DNA of 24,332 nt from a virus. Positions 21,942 to 24,332 of this stretch are shown here, piece by piece (position 1 is the first letter of the stretch; each line of letters begins with the position of its first letter). Both the position numbers and the translations under genes were made by a program. The notes under the pieces were generated by a model. It was not told where the DNA came from and ran no database searches. It worked only from the letters and a program-made list of their open reading frames with translations. The stretch spans positions 1-24,332 of the IMG/VR virus record IMGVR_UViG_3300033182_000012. The stretch is one strand, 5' to 3'.

Positions 21942-23770
21942 TAACCTGCATCTCCGTAGTTCTTACCACTTCCTGATTCGCTGTTAACAGGTAATCCCGC
22001 TGCCCAATCAGGTGTCCAACGCATACAATCTTCAATATACGCCCGTGCTGATTCGACCTCTGAATCAGGTACACAGCACACGATAGAGTCATGCACAGTT
22101 AGCACAACTTTATATTTGTTGGCTATTTTTAACATCTGTTCACCAATGATGCAACGTGCAATAGCTTGGCATACGTTCTCGATAACCTTACCGCCGTAGA
22201 TTCTAGTCCTACCACGTCTAGTCTTGTACGAGTACTCCACACCCTTGTCGCTTGGTTCACCCTTTAGATCGTCATACCTTAACAACAAACCAGAAGGTAA
22301 CTTAAGTGCTGACTCTTCCGCCACTACGTCAATAATGCCTTTGCGTCCAAAAGGTACAGCGTCACCATTAGCTAGGTACTGCACCATGTCGTTAGCGTCA
22401 CGCCATACCTGAGCTATGTTGGAATTGGTGCGTCGGTAAATATCTATTACACGTCGCGCTTCGTCTAAGTCCATATCAAACCCAAAGGTTTTCAACTGCT
22501 CTTTAAAGCGCACTGCACCCATACCGTAACCTGCGCCGAGAATGGTTGTCTTACCAACGAATCGTTGATCTTTTGTTACCTCATCCTCAGAGCATCCGTA
22601 GATAGCCGACGCCATCTTCTTGTAAACATCTTTACCTTCGGTAAATGCTTGCACCAAGTCATCCTGCCCTGCGAACCACGCCAGTACACGCGCCTCTATC
22701 TGGGCAGAATCGGCATCTATTAACGAGTACCCATCGGGGGCTAAGATACTTTGCTTTAACTTCTTACCATTTGGTCCACGACTAGGTAAGTTCTGCATGT
22801 TGATCTTGTCATCACCACCCCAACGCCCAGTGTGTGCTGCGTAGTAGCGTACTGGCACAGGTAAAGTTCCACGCTTCGCAATGTCGATAAACCTTTGCGT
22901 TCGTGTTTCTTCTAGTGTGCTTTTAGTACCCAGTCTTGCTGCAACTATGGCTTGCACCCTGTCATCTTCGTGATCTAACAGTGCTTTAAACGCTTCATCT
23001 GACTTAGCGAATGCGAATGTTTCTTTACCTGTTGTTAAGCTAATCTTTGTCGGGGGCACTACACCAAACGACTTAAGTAACTCAGCAAACTTAGGGTTAG
23101 ACATTAACTCTTCTTTAGTTACATTCGCACTCTCAAGCAACTCGTCCTTGCGTATCTTTATATCCTCAAGGTGCTGCTCAAGCATACCCAAGTCCAACTC
23201 CAACGTAGGTTCAACAAACATACGCAGGGTTGTATCTATGAGCCGTAGCTCAGTCTTGGGGAAGCCTTTACCTAAGAAGATATTAAATAGCTTGTACGTT
23301 AGCTCTACATCATTAACGCAGTAATCACCATACCGATCTAGTTCTTCTGGTGAGAAATCACTGAGTCTTTTTCCGAGTGCGTTGACGACTTCCGTTCCTT
23401 TAGCGCCAATAGCGTACCTTTCAGATAGTGCTTTGAGTGAGCCGCCAACTTCCACCCCATGTAAAGCGCGGGCGATACAAAGAGTATCGGTATACACGCG
23501 AGGATGAATATCAAACTGCCAACTAAGGATAGCACCGTCAAACATAGTATTATGAGCAAGTACCATAGAGTTTGCCCAGTCGAAAGTTTGTAAATATTCT
23601 TTGATTTCTGCATGAGTCCCACTCGCCCATTCGGTTGCACCATTGTTTACCTTTACGCCTACGCCAATGACTTCAAATCGTCGGTCGCGAACATACTCTT
23701 CTGTTGTTAACTTAGATAATGAGAAGTCTTTGTCGTAGTAGGTTTCAAAATCTACTGTGATTAAATCCAT
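21941..23770 (-). CDS. polA: Family A DNA polymerase with 3'-5' exonuclease
   Basis: 609 residues from ATG at 23770, four bases after the preceding stop. A longer form starting at a TTG at 23824 would overlap that gene and lacks a ribosome site. The exonuclease domain has DFE (Asp7, Glu9), HNTMFD (Asn74, Asp78) and YCVND (Asp154). The polymerase domain has motif A DSAQIEAR (Asp354), O-helix R403, K407, L411, Y415, and motif C VHDS (Asp561). No 5'-nuclease domain is present, as is usual for phage enzymes. The residue equal to E. coli Pol I Phe762 is Leu. This is the replicative polymerase of the phage; primase, SNF2 helicase and nuclease genes follow in the same direction. Confidence 0.96.
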   Translation of the reverse strand: MDLITVDFETYYDKDFSLSKLTTEEYVRDRRFEVIGVGVKVNNGATEWASGTHAEIKEYLQTFDWANSMVLAHNTMFDGAILSWQFDIHPRVYTDTLCIARALHGVEVGGSLKALSERYAIGAKGTEVVNALGKRLSDFSPEELDRYGDYCVNDVELTYKLFNIFLGKGFPKTELRLIDTTLRMFVEPTLELDLGMLEQHLEDIKIRKDELLESANVTKEELMSNPKFAELLKSFGVVPPTKISLTTGKETFAFAKSDEAFKALLDHEDDRVQAIVAARLGTKSTLEETRTQRFIDIAKRGTLPVPVRYYAAHTGRWGGDDKINMQNLPSRGPNGKKLKQSILAPDGYSLIDADSAQIEARVLAWFAGQDDLVQAFTEGKDVYKKMASAIYGCSEDEVTKDQRFVGKTTILGAGYGMGAVRFKEQLKTFGFDMDLDEARRVIDIYRRTNSNIAQVWRDANDMVQYLANGDAVPFGRKGIIDVVAEESALKLPSGLLLRYDDLKGEPSDKGVEYSYKTRRGRTRIYGGKVIENVCQAIARCIIGEQMLKIANKYKVVLTVHDSIVCCVPDSEVESARAYIEDCMRWTPDWAAGLPVNSESGSGKNYGDAG

Positions 23771-23774
23771 AGCA

Positions 23775-24017
23775 TTAACCAATCCCGAAGATTCGACGCC
23801 AAATGCTAACTTTAGGTTTCTCAACTACCGTAGGTTCTACTGGTGCAGGTTTACGCTTTACCTTTTTACGGGTCTTTGCTTCCGCTACCCCCTTAAGAAT
23901 TTTATACGCGTAGCTGTAAGTAACTCCTGTTGCTTTAACAACCTGTGCAGGTGTCGCTTCAGGGTTCTTTGTTAAATATGAAATAACTTTTTCTTTTTTG
24001 ATAGGTTGTTTAGCCAT
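23775..24017 (-). CDS. Small helix-turn-helix DNA-binding protein
   Basis: 80 residues; AAGGAG six to seven bases before the ATG. Residues 8-44 (VISYLTKNPEATPAQVVKAT and the following helix) form a winged or simple HTH of the kind that opens many small phage regulators. The middle (45-60) is Lys/Arg/Pro rich, and the C-terminus is a short hydrophobic/basic helix (WRRIFGIG). It may regulate the leftward block or assist replication. It lies just ahead of the polymerase gene. No more specific family is recognised. Confidence 0.65.
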   Translation of the reverse strand: MAKQPIKKEKVISYLTKNPEATPAQVVKATGVTYSYAYKILKGVAEAKTRKKVKRKPAPVEPTVVEKPKVSIWRRIFGIG

Positions 24018-24027
24018 TGTGTTCTCC

Positions 24028-24213
24028 TTAGAAATAGCCGTTGTCTTTGTCTACTAGGTGTTTTTGGTTTTCCAACTTACGCACACGCCACCTAGCGTAA
24101 CGCGCTGCAAGTTTAAAGATTAGTCTTTGTGGTGAGTACTTAGGGGCTAGCATATGTGCGCTCGCACAAGTAGCTGCTACCATGTTCCAATCGTCTGCTG
24201 TTTTTGTTGCCAT
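24028..24213 (-). CDS. Small basic protein, function unknown
   Basis: 61 residues from ATG at 24213, which begins one base after the stop of the edge gene. Only a weak ribosome site (GAAG) is visible, so translation is probably coupled. A longer TTG start at 24249 is less likely. The sequence is helical, with an Arg/Lys-rich middle (LIFKLAARYARWRVRKLE). It ends 10 bases before the next gene. It has no recognisable domain. Confidence 0.6.
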   Translation of the reverse strand: MATKTADDWNMVAATCASAHMLAPKYSPQRLIFKLAARYARWRVRKLENQKHLVDKDNGYF

Positions 24214-24214
24214 A

Positions 24215-24332
24215 TTAAAACTTCGGTTCGTAAAACTTGCCTTCTGCAACTAACGCTTTAACACGCTCGTACTCTTTCTCGTACATAACGGCTAACGGGT
24301 CATCGTTGAAGTCAGCTTCAATAAATAAGTTA
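24215..24332 (-). CDS. C-terminal end of a gene cut by the right edge
   Basis: Reading leftward from the edge, 38 codons stay open (NLFIEADFNDDPLAV to GKFYEPKF) and end in TAA at 24217-24215, one base before the next start. The acidic, Lys/Glu-rich composition resembles a folded small protein or a domain end. Its identity cannot be judged from this fragment. Confidence 0.7.
   Translation of the reverse strand, partial: NLFIEADFNDDPLAVMYEKEYERVKALVAEGKFYEPKF

Overview
The window is part of a tailed bacteriophage genome. It is densely coding, with tight gene packing and no ribosomal, tRNA or host-type metabolic genes. The overall style is a large head/tail-type structural block convergent with a replication block. 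The structural proteins resemble families I remember from uncultured marine phage genomes; that is memory, not a search. Very large internal (ejection-type) virion proteins suggest a short-tailed, podovirus-like particle, but no terminase, portal, capsid, integrase or RNA polymerase gene is visible here. Lifestyle and host therefore cannot be fixed.

Left block, 1-14593, all on + strand: five virion-type genes in one tight run with gaps of 2-12 bases. (1) A giant repeat-bearing protein, probably cut by the left edge, with an Ala/Gly membrane-active region, about seven 50-residue repeats, a coiled-coil repeat and one dockerin-type calcium loop. (2) A 271-residue protein. (3) A 314-residue protein. 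(4) A 684-residue helical protein. (5) A 2276-residue giant with an HExxH zinc-protease motif, a histone-H1-like Lys/Ala/Val repeat and hydrophobic segments. The outer two giants share an Ala/Gly-rich module, and several proteins share short 'GG-hydrophobic' motifs. They look like internal or ejected virion proteins.

Middle, 14594-14682: the only sizeable non-coding gap (89 bases). It holds a hairpin terminator usable in both directions at the meeting point of the two convergent blocks. No gene-free stretch exceeds 300 bases.

Right block, 14683-24332, all on - strand (read right to left): a partial gene at the edge, a 61-residue protein, a small helix-turn-helix protein, a family A DNA polymerase with 3'-5' exonuclease, a Cas4/RecB-like nuclease with four cysteines, a small HNH-like protein, a SNF2-type helicase, a coiled-coil small protein, a MerR/excisionase-like DNA-binding protein, a single-strand-binding-like protein with four cysteines and an acidic tail, a primase-helicase fusion, and a small protein. 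Together these form a self-contained replication/recombination module. Several genes overlap by 1-4 bases (coupled translation). A sigma70-like promoter with a palindrome in its spacer lies just after the SNF2 gene and probably starts the last five genes. A second, perfect 24-base palindrome precedes the SNF2 gene, and a 10-bp-stem hairpin separates the SSB-like gene from the primase.
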